Below, piece after piece: positions 34,235 through 43,720 of a stretch of DNA of 49,324 bases. Under the pieces are notes generated by a model, which was not told the DNA's origin, searched no databases, and saw only the letters and a program-made list of their open reading frames with translations. A program made the position numbers and the translations under genes. The DNA lies in NCBI GenBank assembly GCA_945882315.1, contig CAMCWB010000024.1, positions 1 through 49,324 of the forward strand, written 5' to 3'. The stretch's first letter is position 1; every line of letters begins with the position of its first letter. This stretch comes from Bauldia litoralis. Its GTDB lineage: Bacteria; Pseudomonadota; Alphaproteobacteria; Rhizobiales; Kaistiaceae.

Positions 34235-36037
34235 CTAGTTTCGAGGAGGTCCGTAGACCCCGAAATCAAGGTTCCGGCCATTGGCGATATTGATACCGGC
34301 GACGCGGCGGACCGGACCGGGCACCGCTGATTTCGCCGCCATTTCGGCGAGGAACGCCGGCTCTCCCCGCTTCTCGACGATCGCCGCGCGGCAGCCGCCC
34401 TCGGCAAGGAATCCGCCCGCCTCGGTGCCGTCGCCGAAGCGGATCGTCGTCCCGACGGCGAAAATCAGGCTCGCCTCGCCATCGCCGACCGAAATCACCT
34501 CCGGCTTGGCGCAGCCCGATACCGCGACCGCCGCCTCGGCAAGGCGCGGCGAAAGCCAGAGCGATTCAAGCCGGGGGGCGACGCCGCCGAGAATCGCCGC
34601 ATAGGTCAGCGGCGCCGCGACGACGGCGAGCGCCAGCCATGCCGCCAGCAACTGCCGCCGCAGGATCAGGGTGACGCAGACCGTGACGGCGCCGAGCACC
34701 ATCGCCGCCAGCAGGACGATCGTGGCCGGAATTTCCGCCTGTAGATAATAGAGGGCCGCAGCGGCACCGACCGTGAAGAGAAATGGCCCGGCCGCCGACA
34801 ACAGCAGGAGCGCCCGGACCCAGAGCCGCTCGAGGTCGATCCGCCCGCCGACGATCGCCCAGGCGCAGGCAAGTGCCACCGCCGGATAGAGCGGCAGCAT
34901 ATAATGAGGCAGCTTGGTCGCGATCAACTCATAGGCGAGCCAGACCGGCAGCACCCAGGCGGCCAGGAAGCCGACGAGCCGCGAATGCCGTTCGCGCCAG
35001 AGCGACGGCAGGGCCGCGACAAAGACCGCCGCCAGCGGCCAGGCGGTCACGCAGAAGGCAACGAGGTAGTAGCCCGGCGGGCCGCCATGCGATTGCATGC
35101 CGGTGGTGATCTTTTCGGTGACGCTGTAGCTGAGCGCCTTGGTGAAGAAGGCGCCGTCGGTTGCGAACCAGATCGCGACATACCAGGGCAGCGCGATCAG
35201 CAGCGCCAGCGGCAACCCGATCAGCGGGCGCAGGCCGCGCAGCCAGCCGACACCCCGCGTCAGGATCGACGCGGTGACGATCGTCGAGCCGACAACCAGC
35301 AGCAGGATTGGCCCCTTGACCAATACGCCGAGCCCGAGTGCCGCCCAGAAGGCTAGCGCCCATGCGAGCGGCACCTTGGCCGCCTTGTCCTGAAAATAAA
35401 GCCGGATGAGCACACCCTGGCAGGCGAGGATCGTCGCGTTCAGCACCGCGTCGGTCTTGGCAAGCCGCGCCTCGACATTGAGAAGCAGGCACGCCGCCAT
35501 CATCAACCCGGCAAGCAGCGCAATCCGCCGATCGCCGAGCGGCCCGGTGGCCCAGGCGGTCAGGAGCACGACGAGGCAGGCGCCGATCAGGGACGGCACG
35601 CGGTGAATCCAGATCTCTCCGGGCACCGCGTCGCTGAGCAGCGCTACCGAGATCGCCTGCAGCCAGTAGATGCCGGCCGGCTGGAAATGGCGCGGCTGGT
35701 CGTGGAGCCGGATGTCGACGAAGTCGCCGGTCTCCAGCATCTGCGTCGTCGCCTGGGCGTAACGGGCTTCGTCGCGGTCGACCGGCGGGATGGTCGACTG
35801 GCCGGGCAGGAAACAGGCGAGCGCGACAATGACGAGAGCGATCGCCGAGCGCAGGCGCGTCGCCGCCAGCCAGTCGAAGGCCGCAGTGATGCGCGCCGCC
35901 AGGGCGGGCAAGTTCCCAACTGTCATTGCATCTGCAGACAAAGCGCTCTCCGGGGCCGTGCGCCGCGAAACTACCAGAATGTTATGGCGAGATGACATGG
36001 GCAGACGAAGAGGAGGAAACTGTGTCGCGCCCGGCAC
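34235..36037 (-). CDS. GT39 (ArnT-like) membrane glycosyltransferase
   Basis: From the GTG at 36037 the protein has 600 residues, but no good ribosome binding site is seen and the start may be the ATG at residue 14 or 38 (35998 or 35926). The segment after the first helix reads DRDEARYAQATTQMLETGDF, the ArnT/PMT acidic motif in the first periplasmic loop, followed by HFQPAGIYWLQA, where relatives usually have KP instead of QP. About a dozen membrane helices follow, and the last 100 residues form a periplasmic domain. It would transfer a sugar from a polyprenyl phosphate to lipid A or another envelope acceptor. The GT2 gene lies 65 bases downstream. Confidence 0.85.
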   Translation of the reverse strand: MPGATQFPPLRLPMSSRHNILVVSRRTAPESALSADAMTVGNLPALAARITAAFDWLAATRLRSAIALVIVALACFLPGQSTIPPVDRDEARYAQATTQMLETGDFVDIRLHDQPRHFQPAGIYWLQAISVALLSDAVPGEIWIHRVPSLIGACLVVLLTAWATGPLGDRRIALLAGLMMAACLLLNVEARLAKTDAVLNATILACQGVLIRLYFQDKAAKVPLAWALAFWAALGLGVLVKGPILLLVVGSTIVTASILTRGVGWLRGLRPLIGLPLALLIALPWYVAIWFATDGAFFTKALSYSVTEKITTGMQSHGGPPGYYLVAFCVTAWPLAAVFVAALPSLWRERHSRLVGFLAAWVLPVWLAYELIATKLPHYMLPLYPAVALACAWAIVGGRIDLERLWVRALLLLSAAGPFLFTVGAAAALYYLQAEIPATIVLLAAMVLGAVTVCVTLILRRQLLAAWLALAVVAAPLTYAAILGGVAPRLESLWLSPRLAEAAVAVSGCAKPEVISVGDGEASLIFAVGTTIRFGDGTEAGGFLAEGGCRAAIVEKRGEPAFLAEMAAKSAVPGPVRRVAGINIANGRNLDFGVYGPPRN

Positions 36038-36346
36038 GACACCGATTCGCGGGCCGATTCTGGTCCGCTGCGATGGCAGCCGGTGTAGCGCAAGCTCTAC
36101 CCATGCTTGCGCACATGATTCTCTTTAAACGGAGGACTATCGAGGACAAAGCTTCGGGCGCCCGGAAGACTCTCTTTCAATTCGCGAACAGCGGTGGTTA
36201 AGAGAGGATGAAACGGCGGTCGAGAATGCGACGCCGGTGAATCCGTTGCGTCGGATTTGTGTCCCACCAAGTAGCAGACGCTGAATCACTCGCACCGGCG
36301 GGATCGATTTTCTGCCGGCAATAGACGATCCGAAGGGAAGTCCGGA
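36038..36346. other. divergent intergenic region between the ArnT-like gene and dnaB
   Basis: These 309 bases hold no supported gene. GCGCAAGC (36088-36095) and GCTTGCGC (36105-36112) form an 8-bp stem without a U run. The dnaB ribosome binding site (GAAGGGAAG) is at about 36335-36343. Promoters for both directions must lie here, but none stands out. Confidence 0.6.
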
Positions 36347-37831
36347 ATGGCAGTCGCGGCGCGGGCGCTTGTTGAAACGACCGAAACCTATCGCACCGCC
36401 CCGCAGAACATCGAGGCCGAGCAGGCGTTGCTGGGCGCCATCCTCGTCAACAACGAATCCTTCGAGCGCGTTTCCGATTTCCTCGAGCCGGTGCATTTCT
36501 TCGAGCCCGTGCATCGGAGCATTTTCGAAGTCGCCGCGCAGTTGATCCGCGCCGGCAAGGTCGCGACGCCGGTCACCATAAAGACCTTCCTGCCGGCCGA
36601 TCTCGCCATTGGCGATATCAACCTGCCGCAATATCTGGCCCGACTCGCGGCCGAAGCGACGACGATCATCAATGCCGCCGACTATGGCCGCGCCGTCTAC
36701 GATCTCGCCTTGCGCCGCGCCCTAATCGGCATCGGTGAGGAGATGGTCAACCTCGCTTACGAGGCGCCGGTCGAGATGAGCCCGGCCGAGCAGATCGAGG
36801 ATTCCGAAAAGCGGCTTTACGACCTCGCCGAGCGCGGCCGCTATGACGGCGGCTTCCACCCCTTCGAGACGGCGCTCCTGTCGGCGATCGACATGGCGAG
36901 CGCAGCCTATCAGCGGGATGGCCATCTCTCCGGTCTTGCCACCGGCCTCGACGATCTCGACCGGCTGATGGGCGGGCTGCAGTCCTCGGATCTCATCATC
37001 CTCGCGGGCCGTCCGGCGATGGGAAAAACCTCGCTCGCCACCAACATCGCCTTCAACGTCGCCAAGGCCTGGCGCGGCGAGGTCCAGCCCGACGGCTCGA
37101 TGAAGACGGTCGACGGCGGCATCGTCGGCTTCTTCTCGCTCGAAATGTCGTCGGAGCAGCTCGCCACGCGAATTCTCGCCGAGCAGTCCGAGGTGCCATC
37201 GGCAGACATCCGGCGCGGCAAGATCAACGAGGACCAGTTTTCGCAGCTCGTGCGCGTCTCCCAGCAGATGCAGCGCATCCCGCTCTATGTCGACCAGAGC
37301 GGCGGCCTCGCGGTCGCGCAGCTCGCGGCGCGGGCCCGTCGCCTCAAACGCCAGCGCGGCCTCGACCTACTGGTCATCGACTACATCCAGCTTCTGCAGG
37401 GCTCGAGCAAGCGCGGCGACAATCGCGTCCAGGAAGTCACCGAGATCACCAACAATCTGAAGGCGCTCGCCAAGGAGCTGCAGGTGCCGATCGTGGCGCT
37501 GTCGCAGCTCTCGCGCCAGGTCGAGAACCGCGACGATAAGCATCCGCAACTCTCCGACCTTCGTGAATCGGGCTCGATCGAGCAGGACGCCGACGTGGTG
37601 ATGTTCGTCTATCGCGAGGAATATTATTTGAAGAACAAGATGCCCAAGGAGGGCACCGAGGAGTTCTTCAAATGGCAGGTCGAGATCGATGCCGTCCACG
37701 GCCAGGCGGAGGTCATCATCGGCAAGCAGCGCCACGGCCCGACGGGCACGGTGAAGCTGCAATTCGAGGATTACCTCACGCGCTTCTCCAACCTTGCCAA
37801 TGACGCCCGGATGCCCGAGCCTTACCGCTAG
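36347..37831 (+). CDS. dnaB: replicative DNA helicase DnaB
   Basis: The 494-residue protein has an N-terminal domain (APQNIEAEQALLGAILVNNE at about 17-36) and a RecA-type C-terminal domain. Walker A is GRPAMGKTSL (about 222-231), GFFSLEMSSEQLATR follows, Walker B is LLVIDYIQLLQ, and LSQLSRQVENRDDKHPQLSDLRESGSIEQDADVVMF is the classical H3/H4 region. It unwinds DNA at the replication fork as a hexamer. No intein is present. Confidence 0.97.
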   Translation: MAVAARALVETTETYRTAPQNIEAEQALLGAILVNNESFERVSDFLEPVHFFEPVHRSIFEVAAQLIRAGKVATPVTIKTFLPADLAIGDINLPQYLARLAAEATTIINAADYGRAVYDLALRRALIGIGEEMVNLAYEAPVEMSPAEQIEDSEKRLYDLAERGRYDGGFHPFETALLSAIDMASAAYQRDGHLSGLATGLDDLDRLMGGLQSSDLIILAGRPAMGKTSLATNIAFNVAKAWRGEVQPDGSMKTVDGGIVGFFSLEMSSEQLATRILAEQSEVPSADIRRGKINEDQFSQLVRVSQQMQRIPLYVDQSGGLAVAQLAARARRLKRQRGLDLLVIDYIQLLQGSSKRGDNRVQEVTEITNNLKALAKELQVPIVALSQLSRQVENRDDKHPQLSDLRESGSIEQDADVVMFVYREEYYLKNKMPKEGTEEFFKWQVEIDAVHGQAEVIIGKQRHGPTGTVKLQFEDYLTRFSNLANDARMPEPYR

Positions 37832-37851
37832 GCATTGCAAGGAGCCTCGTC

Positions 37852-38370
37852 ATGTTCGAGTTTCTCTTCGGCAAGAAGAAAGAGCCGGCCGCCGACAGCG
37901 GTCCGGTCGAACTGATCATCATCGAACGCATAGTGGCGCTGGCGCCGGCTGACGCCTTCGCGCTCTTCGTCGACAAGCTCGGAAGCTGGTGGCCGCGCGA
38001 ATTGACCTGGGCCAAGGATCATCTCGAGGAGATCGGCATCGAGCCGCGCGTCGACGGCCACTGCTACGAGCGCCGCACCGATGGCACGACCTCGGAATGG
38101 GGAACGGTGCTGACCTTTGCCCGCCCCGAGCAGATCGTCTTCACCTGGCAGATCAACTTCGACCGGTCCTTCGAGCCGAGCGTCACGCTGGCGAGCCGCG
38201 TCGACGTGCGCTTCACCGCGCGCGACGGCGGCACGCAGATACTGGTCGTCCACCGCGATTTCCCGCGCCACGGATCGGGCTGGCAGAAATACCGCGCCAG
38301 CCTCGCCTCGAGGAATGGCTGGCCGATGCTCCTCGACCGCTACGCGGCCGCCGCGGCGAAAGGCGCCTGA
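37852..38370 (+). CDS. SRPBCC (AHSA1-like) domain protein
   Basis: The 172-residue protein begins with a short basic leader (MFEFLFGKKKEPAAD) and then a START/Bet v 1-like domain: LAPADAFALFVDKLGSWWPRELTW, GGHCYERRTDGTTSEWGTVLTF-like strands and a C-terminal helix with GWQKYRASLASRNGWPMLLDRYAAAA. The domain binds hydrophobic ligands; the ligand here is unknown. It starts 20 bases after dnaB behind AAGGAG and may be co-transcribed. Confidence 0.85.
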   Translation: MFEFLFGKKKEPAADSGPVELIIIERIVALAPADAFALFVDKLGSWWPRELTWAKDHLEEIGIEPRVDGHCYERRTDGTTSEWGTVLTFARPEQIVFTWQINFDRSFEPSVTLASRVDVRFTARDGGTQILVVHRDFPRHGSGWQKYRASLASRNGWPMLLDRYAAAAAKGA

Positions 38371-38694
38371 TCAGGTCCCGAAATCGGGTTTGATGAAGCA
38401 ATAGATGCGCCGCGTCGGGGACGAACAGACATAGGCGTCGCCGTCGATGGACTCTTTGTCGAGTTCCTTCTCGGGCGGGATCGGCGTCCACTCGCCTTCG
38501 ACGACCGCATGCCATTGGCCGTCGCGCCAGTCGGCTTCGGCGCGCCTGCAATCGGAAATGTCGCAACAGGAAATTCCGGTGCCGGGCTGCTTGAGGCTTT
38601 TGAACCAGGACGACCGGTCCTGGGCATTCGCAGTCGCAACGGAGGCGATCAGTACGGCCGGTGCCAGCCCGGCAAGGAGGTGACGATGCGTCAT
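38371..38694 (-). CDS. small secreted Cys-rich protein of unknown function
   Basis: The 107-residue protein starts behind GGAGAGAGG. A signal peptide (MTHRHLLAGLAPAVLIASVATANAQ) precedes a mature part with the motif ISCCDISDCRRAEADWRDGQW and two further Cys (DAYVCSS, IYCFIKP), so five Cys in about 82 residues. Two disulfides, or a metal site plus one disulfide, are possible. Similar SCCxxxDC proteins are common hypothetical proteins in Hyphomicrobiales. It is convergent with the SRPBCC gene with no gap. Confidence 0.75.
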   Translation of the reverse strand: MTHRHLLAGLAPAVLIASVATANAQDRSSWFKSLKQPGTGISCCDISDCRRAEADWRDGQWHAVVEGEWTPIPPEKELDKESIDGDAYVCSSPTRRIYCFIKPDFGT

Positions 38695-38856
38695 GGTCCT
38701 CTCTCCGAGAACGAATCAACCCTCCCAGCCTTATGCTGCGCTGCAACAAGGATTCTGTCTCGGCAAAAACGCCGGAAGGTCATATTTCGTGGGGTTCGTG
38801 GCGATCCTGCAACGCTTGCCCGCGCGCGCCGCGGCAGAATCGGCTAAAATCCGCCG

Positions 38857-39990
38857 ATGATGCCGACCCCACCACCGCCCCCCTCCTCCGCCTTTGCCGG
38901 CGGCCGGATGACGGTCGATCTCGGCGCTCTCGCCGGCAACTGGGAAGCGCTCGCCGGCCGGGCCGACCGCGCCGCCACCGCCGCGGTGGTCAAGGGCGAC
39001 GGCTACGGCATCGGGCTTGAGCCAGCAGCCCAGGCGCTCGCCGAAGCCGGCTGCCAAACCTTCTTCGTGGCGCTGCCCGAAGAAGGCTTTCGCCTGCGCG
39101 ACGCCGTCCGCGACGCGATTATCTATGTGCTCGATGGTCTCCTCCCCGGCACCGCCGACGAGATCGCCGACGCCAAGCTCCGCCCGGTGCTCGGATCATG
39201 GGCCGAGATCGAGGAATGGGTCGAGTTCCGTAATGCCGGCGGCGTCGGCACCGCAGCGATCCATGTCGACACCGGCATGAACCGGCTTGGCCTGACGCCG
39301 ACCGAGGCGCGGCGGCTGGCGCAGACGCCGGAACTCCTCGAGGCGATCGCCCCCGATCTCCTGATGAGCCACCTGGCGGTCGCCGATACGCCCGACCACC
39401 CGCTCAACCGCAAGCAGCTTGCCGCCTTCCGCGCCGTGCGGGCGCTGCTTCCCGATATTCCGGCCTCGCTCGCCAATTCGGCGGGCATCCATCTCGGCTT
39501 CGACTATCATTTCGATCTCGTCCGCCCCGGCATCGCGCTCTATGGCGGCGCCTCGATCGAAGGGGCAAGTCCGATGCGCCCGGTCGTCACCGTCGAGGCC
39601 CGTATCCTCCAGGTCCGCGACGTGCGCCCCGGCGAAACCGTCGGCTATGGCGCCACCGAGACCGCACGCCAGGCAACCCGCGTTGCCATCCTCGCCGCCG
39701 GCTATGCCGACGGCTACCACCGCCTCGCCGGCTCGAGCGACCGCCGGGCCGGTGCCCGCGCCTTCCTCCACGGCCGACATGCACCGCTGATCGGCCGCGT
39801 CTCGATGGACCTTATCGCGATCGACGTCAGCGCCATCCCCGGCGCCGAGCGCGGCGACTGGGTCGAGATGATCGGACCCAACGTGCCGGTCGACGAGGTC
39901 GCCCATCATGCCGGCACGATCGGCTATGAACTGCTGACCGGCCTCGGCCGCCGCTATGCGCGTACCTATATCGGCGGCAACGCGTCCTAA
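38857..39990 (+). CDS. alr: alanine racemase
   Basis: The 377-residue PLP enzyme interconverts L- and D-alanine for peptidoglycan. The PLP Lys is in AVVKGDGYGIG (Lys46), where the usual form is KADAYGHG. DTGMNRLGL and SNSAGIH-like (LANSAGIH) strands, VRPGIALYGG and the second catalytic Tyr in VGYGATETAR are all present. A Pro-rich leader (MMPTPPPPPS) precedes the domain; the ribosome binding site is weak, so the ATG at residue 18 remains possible. Confidence 0.95.
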   Translation: MMPTPPPPPSSAFAGGRMTVDLGALAGNWEALAGRADRAATAAVVKGDGYGIGLEPAAQALAEAGCQTFFVALPEEGFRLRDAVRDAIIYVLDGLLPGTADEIADAKLRPVLGSWAEIEEWVEFRNAGGVGTAAIHVDTGMNRLGLTPTEARRLAQTPELLEAIAPDLLMSHLAVADTPDHPLNRKQLAAFRAVRALLPDIPASLANSAGIHLGFDYHFDLVRPGIALYGGASIEGASPMRPVVTVEARILQVRDVRPGETVGYGATETARQATRVAILAAGYADGYHRLAGSSDRRAGARAFLHGRHAPLIGRVSMDLIAIDVSAIPGAERGDWVEMIGPNVPVDEVAHHAGTIGYELLTGLGRRYARTYIGGNAS

Positions 39991-40032
39991 CGGGCGCTGC
40001 CGATTCCTGATGATCTCCGGACAGAACTGAGC

Positions 40033-41427
40033 ATGGCCCGCACGAAGATCCAGTTTGTCTGCCAGAACTGCGGCGCGGTCTCGAACCGCTGGCAGGGACG
40101 CTGCGACGCCTGCGGCGAGTGGAACACGCTCGTCGAGGAAGCCGCGACGGCCGGCATCGCCGCCGGGCCCGCGGCGAAGACGGTCCGCCGGGGCCGCGTC
40201 TTCGAGCTGTCGCCGCTTTCGGGTGACACGCCGCAGCCGCCGCGCATCGTCACCGGCATCGCCGAATTCGACCGCGTCACCGGCGGCGGCTTCGTGGTCG
40301 GCTCCGCTCTCCTCGTCGGCGGCGATCCCGGCATCGGCAAGTCGACGCTGCTTCTCCAGGCCGCCGCTGCCCTCGCACGGCGGGGCAACTCCGTCATCTA
40401 CGTCTCGGGCGAAGAGGCCATCGCGCAGATCCGCCTTCGCGCCGACCGGCTCGGCGTTACCGGCGATGCCGTCAAGCTCGCCGCCGAGACCAGCGTCGAG
40501 GACATCCTGGCGACGCTGTCCGAAGAAAAGCGGCCGAGCCTCGTCATCCTCGACTCGATCCAGACGCTCTGGACCGACCGCGCCGATTCGGCACCGGGAA
40601 CCGTGACCCAGGTCCGCGCCTCCTCGCAGGCGCTCATCCGCTACGCCAAGCAATCCGGCGCCGCCGTCGTCTTCGTCGGCCATGTCACCAAGGACGGCCA
40701 GATCGCCGGGCCGCGCGTCGTCGAACACATGGTCGACGCGGTCCTTTATTTCGAAGGTGAAGGCGGCCACCATTTCCGCATCCTGCGCGCCGTCAAGAAC
40801 CGCTTCGGCCCGACCGATGAGATCGGCGTCTTCGAGATGACCGGATCGGGCCTGAGCGAGGTCTCCAACCCCTCCGAGCTGTTTCTCGGCGAGCGCAACG
40901 CCAACACGGCCGGCGCCGCCGTTTTCGCCGGCATGGAGGGCACGCGGCCGGTGCTGGTCGAGATCCAGGCGCTGGTCGCGCCGTCGGCGCTGGGCACGCC
41001 GCGGCGCTCCGTCATCGGCTGGGATACGAACCGGCTGGCCATGGTCATCGCGGTGCTCGAGGCTCATTGCGGCGTCCGCCTCGCCCAGCACGACGTCTAC
41101 CTGAACGTCGCCGGCGGCCTCCGCATCACTGAGCCGGCCGCCGACCTCGCGGTCGTGGCGGCGCTCGTTTCCTCCCGCCTCAACACGCCGCTGCCGGTCG
41201 ATTCCGTCTATTTCGGCGAGATCAGCCTCTCCGGCGCCGTCCGGCCGGTCTCGCACGCCCCGGCCCGGCTGAAGGAGGCCCAGAAACTCGGCTTCGCCAG
41301 GGCCTACATGCCCGCCGCCACGATCGGCAAGGAGGCGTCAGGCTTTCCCGGCCAGATCGGCGCGGTGCAGCTCGCCGATCTCGTCGCCGCCATTGCCGCC
41401 AGAAGCGGTGGAAAGCCGATGGACTAG
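40033..41427 (+). CDS. radA: DNA repair protein RadA
   Basis: The 464-residue protein has a C4 zinc finger (Cys10, Cys13, Cys24, Cys27 in CQNCG..CDACG), a RecA-like ATPase with Walker A GGDPGIGKST, Walker B LVILDSIQTL, the RadA-specific KNRFG motif (AVKNRFGPTDEIGVFEM) and a C-terminal Lon-protease-like domain (QHDVYLNVAGGLRITEPAADLAVVAAL). It promotes branch migration of recombination intermediates. It lies 42 bases after alr. Confidence 0.97.
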   Translation: MARTKIQFVCQNCGAVSNRWQGRCDACGEWNTLVEEAATAGIAAGPAAKTVRRGRVFELSPLSGDTPQPPRIVTGIAEFDRVTGGGFVVGSALLVGGDPGIGKSTLLLQAAAALARRGNSVIYVSGEEAIAQIRLRADRLGVTGDAVKLAAETSVEDILATLSEEKRPSLVILDSIQTLWTDRADSAPGTVTQVRASSQALIRYAKQSGAAVVFVGHVTKDGQIAGPRVVEHMVDAVLYFEGEGGHHFRILRAVKNRFGPTDEIGVFEMTGSGLSEVSNPSELFLGERNANTAGAAVFAGMEGTRPVLVEIQALVAPSALGTPRRSVIGWDTNRLAMVIAVLEAHCGVRLAQHDVYLNVAGGLRITEPAADLAVVAALVSSRLNTPLPVDSVYFGEISLSGAVRPVSHAPARLKEAQKLGFARAYMPAATIGKEASGFPGQIGAVQLADLVAAIAARSGGKPMD

Positions 41428-41557
41428 GAATATATTCTGAGGACGATAAGCCGCCGGGGACGATGCTCCGACGCGGCGACGGAAATCACAGAATCGTGCT
41501 AGGCACGTTGATTATTCGCGGCCGCGCGGGGCAGGCCGCAGCAGATCGGGAAATCCC

Positions 41558-42217
41558 ATGCCGGTTACGGTCCTCGATGCCATTGTCATCGTCGTCGTCC
41601 TGATTTCAGCGATTCTCGCCATGGTGCGCGGATTCGTGCGGGAGGTCCTCTCAGTCGCCTCCTGGGTGGCGGCCGCCGCGGCGGCTTATTTCTTCTACGG
41701 GCCTGTTGTTCCTCTCGTGAAACCCTATCTGGAGAGCAACACGGTGGCGACGATCGTCGCCGCCGCCGCGATCTTTTTCGTGGCGCTGATCGTTGCGAGC
41801 TACATCACGATGCGGATTTCGGATTTCGTCATCGACAGCCGGGTCGGCGCTTTTGACCGGATGCTCGGTTTCATATTCGGCGCGGCCCGCGGCGTGCTGC
41901 TTCTGGTCATCGCCCTCCTCTTCTTCAACTGGCTCGTCCCCAACCCGCCGGCATGGGTGGCGCAAGCCGGCTCGAAGCCCATCCTCGACGGCATTGGCTC
42001 ACGGCTGATGGCGGCATTGCCGGAGGACGCCGAAGCGACGATTCTTCGCCATCTTCGTGGCGGAAACGACGGCCCAGGCGACGCCGCACCGCCGGCGGAC
42101 GGCGTCGATGTGCCGCCGGCCGAGGAAGGCGCCGTGCCGGGCGATTCGAGCTATGGCACCGGCACCCGCGGCGGGCTTGACTCGCTGATCGAGAATACCG
42201 ACGCAGTACCTCAATAA
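41558..42217 (+). CDS. cvpA: CvpA family membrane protein
   Basis: The 219-residue protein has four membrane helices in residues 1-130 (LDAIVIVVVLISAILAMVRGFVREVLSVASWVAAAAAAYFFYG and later ARGVLLLVIALLFFNWLV) and a soluble, Pro/Gly/Asp-rich C-terminal tail. MVRGFVREVLSVASWV is the family signature. Its position directly before purF is the known cvpA-purF pair. The 130 bases before it contain the palindrome GAATATATTC at 41429-41438. Confidence 0.93.
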   Translation: MPVTVLDAIVIVVVLISAILAMVRGFVREVLSVASWVAAAAAAYFFYGPVVPLVKPYLESNTVATIVAAAAIFFVALIVASYITMRISDFVIDSRVGAFDRMLGFIFGAARGVLLLVIALLFFNWLVPNPPAWVAQAGSKPILDGIGSRLMAALPEDAEATILRHLRGGNDGPGDAAPPADGVDVPPAEEGAVPGDSSYGTGTRGGLDSLIENTDAVPQ

Positions 42218-42245
42218 GGCGCGTCAGCGCCGCGACAGGAAGCTG

Positions 42246-43718
42246 ATGATGGACGACTGGACCGGACTTCCATTCGACCCCTCGGACGACAAGCTCCGCG
42301 AGGAGTGCGGCGTTTTCGGTGTGTTCGGCCACCAGGACGCTGCCGCGTTGACCGTCCTCGGCCTGCACGCGCTCCAGCACCGCGGCCAGGAAGCGGCCGG
42401 CATCGTTTCCTATGACGGCGCCGATTTTCACGCCCAGCGCCATATCGGCCTGGTCGGCGATACCTTCACCGGCCGCGACGTGGTCGAGCAGTTGGGCGGC
42501 GACCGCGCCATCGGCCACAACCGCTATTCGACGCATGGCGGCTCGATCGAGCGCAACATCCAGCCGCTTTTCGCCGAATTCTCCGGCGGCGGCTTTGCCG
42601 TCGCCCATAATGGCAATCTCACCAACGCCATGACGTTGCAGGGCCGCCTGCAGCGGCGCGGCTCGATCTTCCAGTCGACCAGCGACACCGAGGTCATCCT
42701 CCACCTGATCGCCACCAGCGAGCGTAGCCGCCTCGTCGACAAGGTCATCGACGCCGTCGGCCAGGTCGAGGGCGCCTATTCGCTGGTCTGCCTGTCCGAG
42801 AAGAAGATGATCGGCTGCCGCGACCCGCTGGGCGTCAGGCCCCTGGTACTCGGCGATCTCGACGGCGCCGCGATCCTCGCCTCGGAGACCTGTGCGCTCG
42901 ACATCATTGGCGCCCGCTTCGTCCGCGACATCGAACCCGGCGAGATGGTCATCATCACGTCGGAAGGTATCGAGAGCCGCCGCCCATTCCCGCCGGCCCG
43001 CTCGCGCTTCTGCGTCTTCGAATATGTCTATTTCGCCCGCCCCGATTCCCGCGTCGGCGGACGCGGCGTCTATGAGGTGCGCAAGAATATCGGCGCCGAG
43101 CTCGCCCGCGAGCATCCGGCCAATGCCGACCTCATCGTGCCGGTGCCGGATTCAGGCACGCCAGCCGCGATCGGCTTCGCCGAGGCCTCCGGCATTCCCT
43201 TCGATCTCGGCATTACCCGAAACCATTATGTCGGCCGGACCTTCATCGAGCCAACGGACGCCATCCGTGATATGGGCGTCCGTCTCAAGCACAATCCCAA
43301 TCGCGACGTGATTGACGGCAAACGCATCGTGCTCGTCGACGACTCCATTGTCCGTGGCACGACTTCGCTGAAGATCGTGAAGATGATGCGCGAGGCCGGC
43401 GCCAAGGAAGTCCATATGCGCATCGCCAGCCCGCCGACGCAGGATTCCTGCTTCTACGGCGTCGACACGCCGGAGAAGTCGAAGCTCCTCGCCTCGCGGA
43501 TGACGGTCGCGGAGATGGCTGACTACATCAAGGTCGACAGCCTCGGCTTCCTGTCGATCGACGGGCTCTACCGCGCCGTCGGCAAGCCCGGCCGCGACAA
43601 CGCCCAGCCGCAATTCTGCGACGCCTGCTTTACGGGCGCCTATCCGACCGTCCTCACCGACCGCGACAACCGCGACAACAATGTCCGGCAACTCTCGCTT
43701 CTCGCCGAAGCGAGCTGA
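42246..43718 (+). CDS. purF: amidophosphoribosyltransferase
   Basis: The 490-residue enzyme makes phosphoribosylamine, the first committed purine step. A propeptide of about 20 residues (ending LREE) precedes Cys22, the glutaminase nucleophile in ECGVFGVFGHQDAA, followed by HRGQEAAGI. The PRPP site is IVLVDDSIVRGTTS. DACFTGAYPT near the C-terminus and earlier Cys residues suggest the Fe-S-type (Bacillus-like) enzyme. ATG 42249 is an alternative start. It lies 28 bases after cvpA. Confidence 0.96.
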   Translation: MMDDWTGLPFDPSDDKLREECGVFGVFGHQDAAALTVLGLHALQHRGQEAAGIVSYDGADFHAQRHIGLVGDTFTGRDVVEQLGGDRAIGHNRYSTHGGSIERNIQPLFAEFSGGGFAVAHNGNLTNAMTLQGRLQRRGSIFQSTSDTEVILHLIATSERSRLVDKVIDAVGQVEGAYSLVCLSEKKMIGCRDPLGVRPLVLGDLDGAAILASETCALDIIGARFVRDIEPGEMVIITSEGIESRRPFPPARSRFCVFEYVYFARPDSRVGGRGVYEVRKNIGAELAREHPANADLIVPVPDSGTPAAIGFAEASGIPFDLGITRNHYVGRTFIEPTDAIRDMGVRLKHNPNRDVIDGKRIVLVDDSIVRGTTSLKIVKMMREAGAKEVHMRIASPPTQDSCFYGVDTPEKSKLLASRMTVAEMADYIKVDSLGFLSIDGLYRAVGKPGRDNAQPQFCDACFTGAYPTVLTDRDNRDNNVRQLSLLAEAS

Positions 43719-43720
43719 GC

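Noticed and set aside
39196-41256. 686-residue open frame on the minus strand opposite alr and radA
   Set aside because: Same reason: antisense to two well-supported genes and no recognisable domain.
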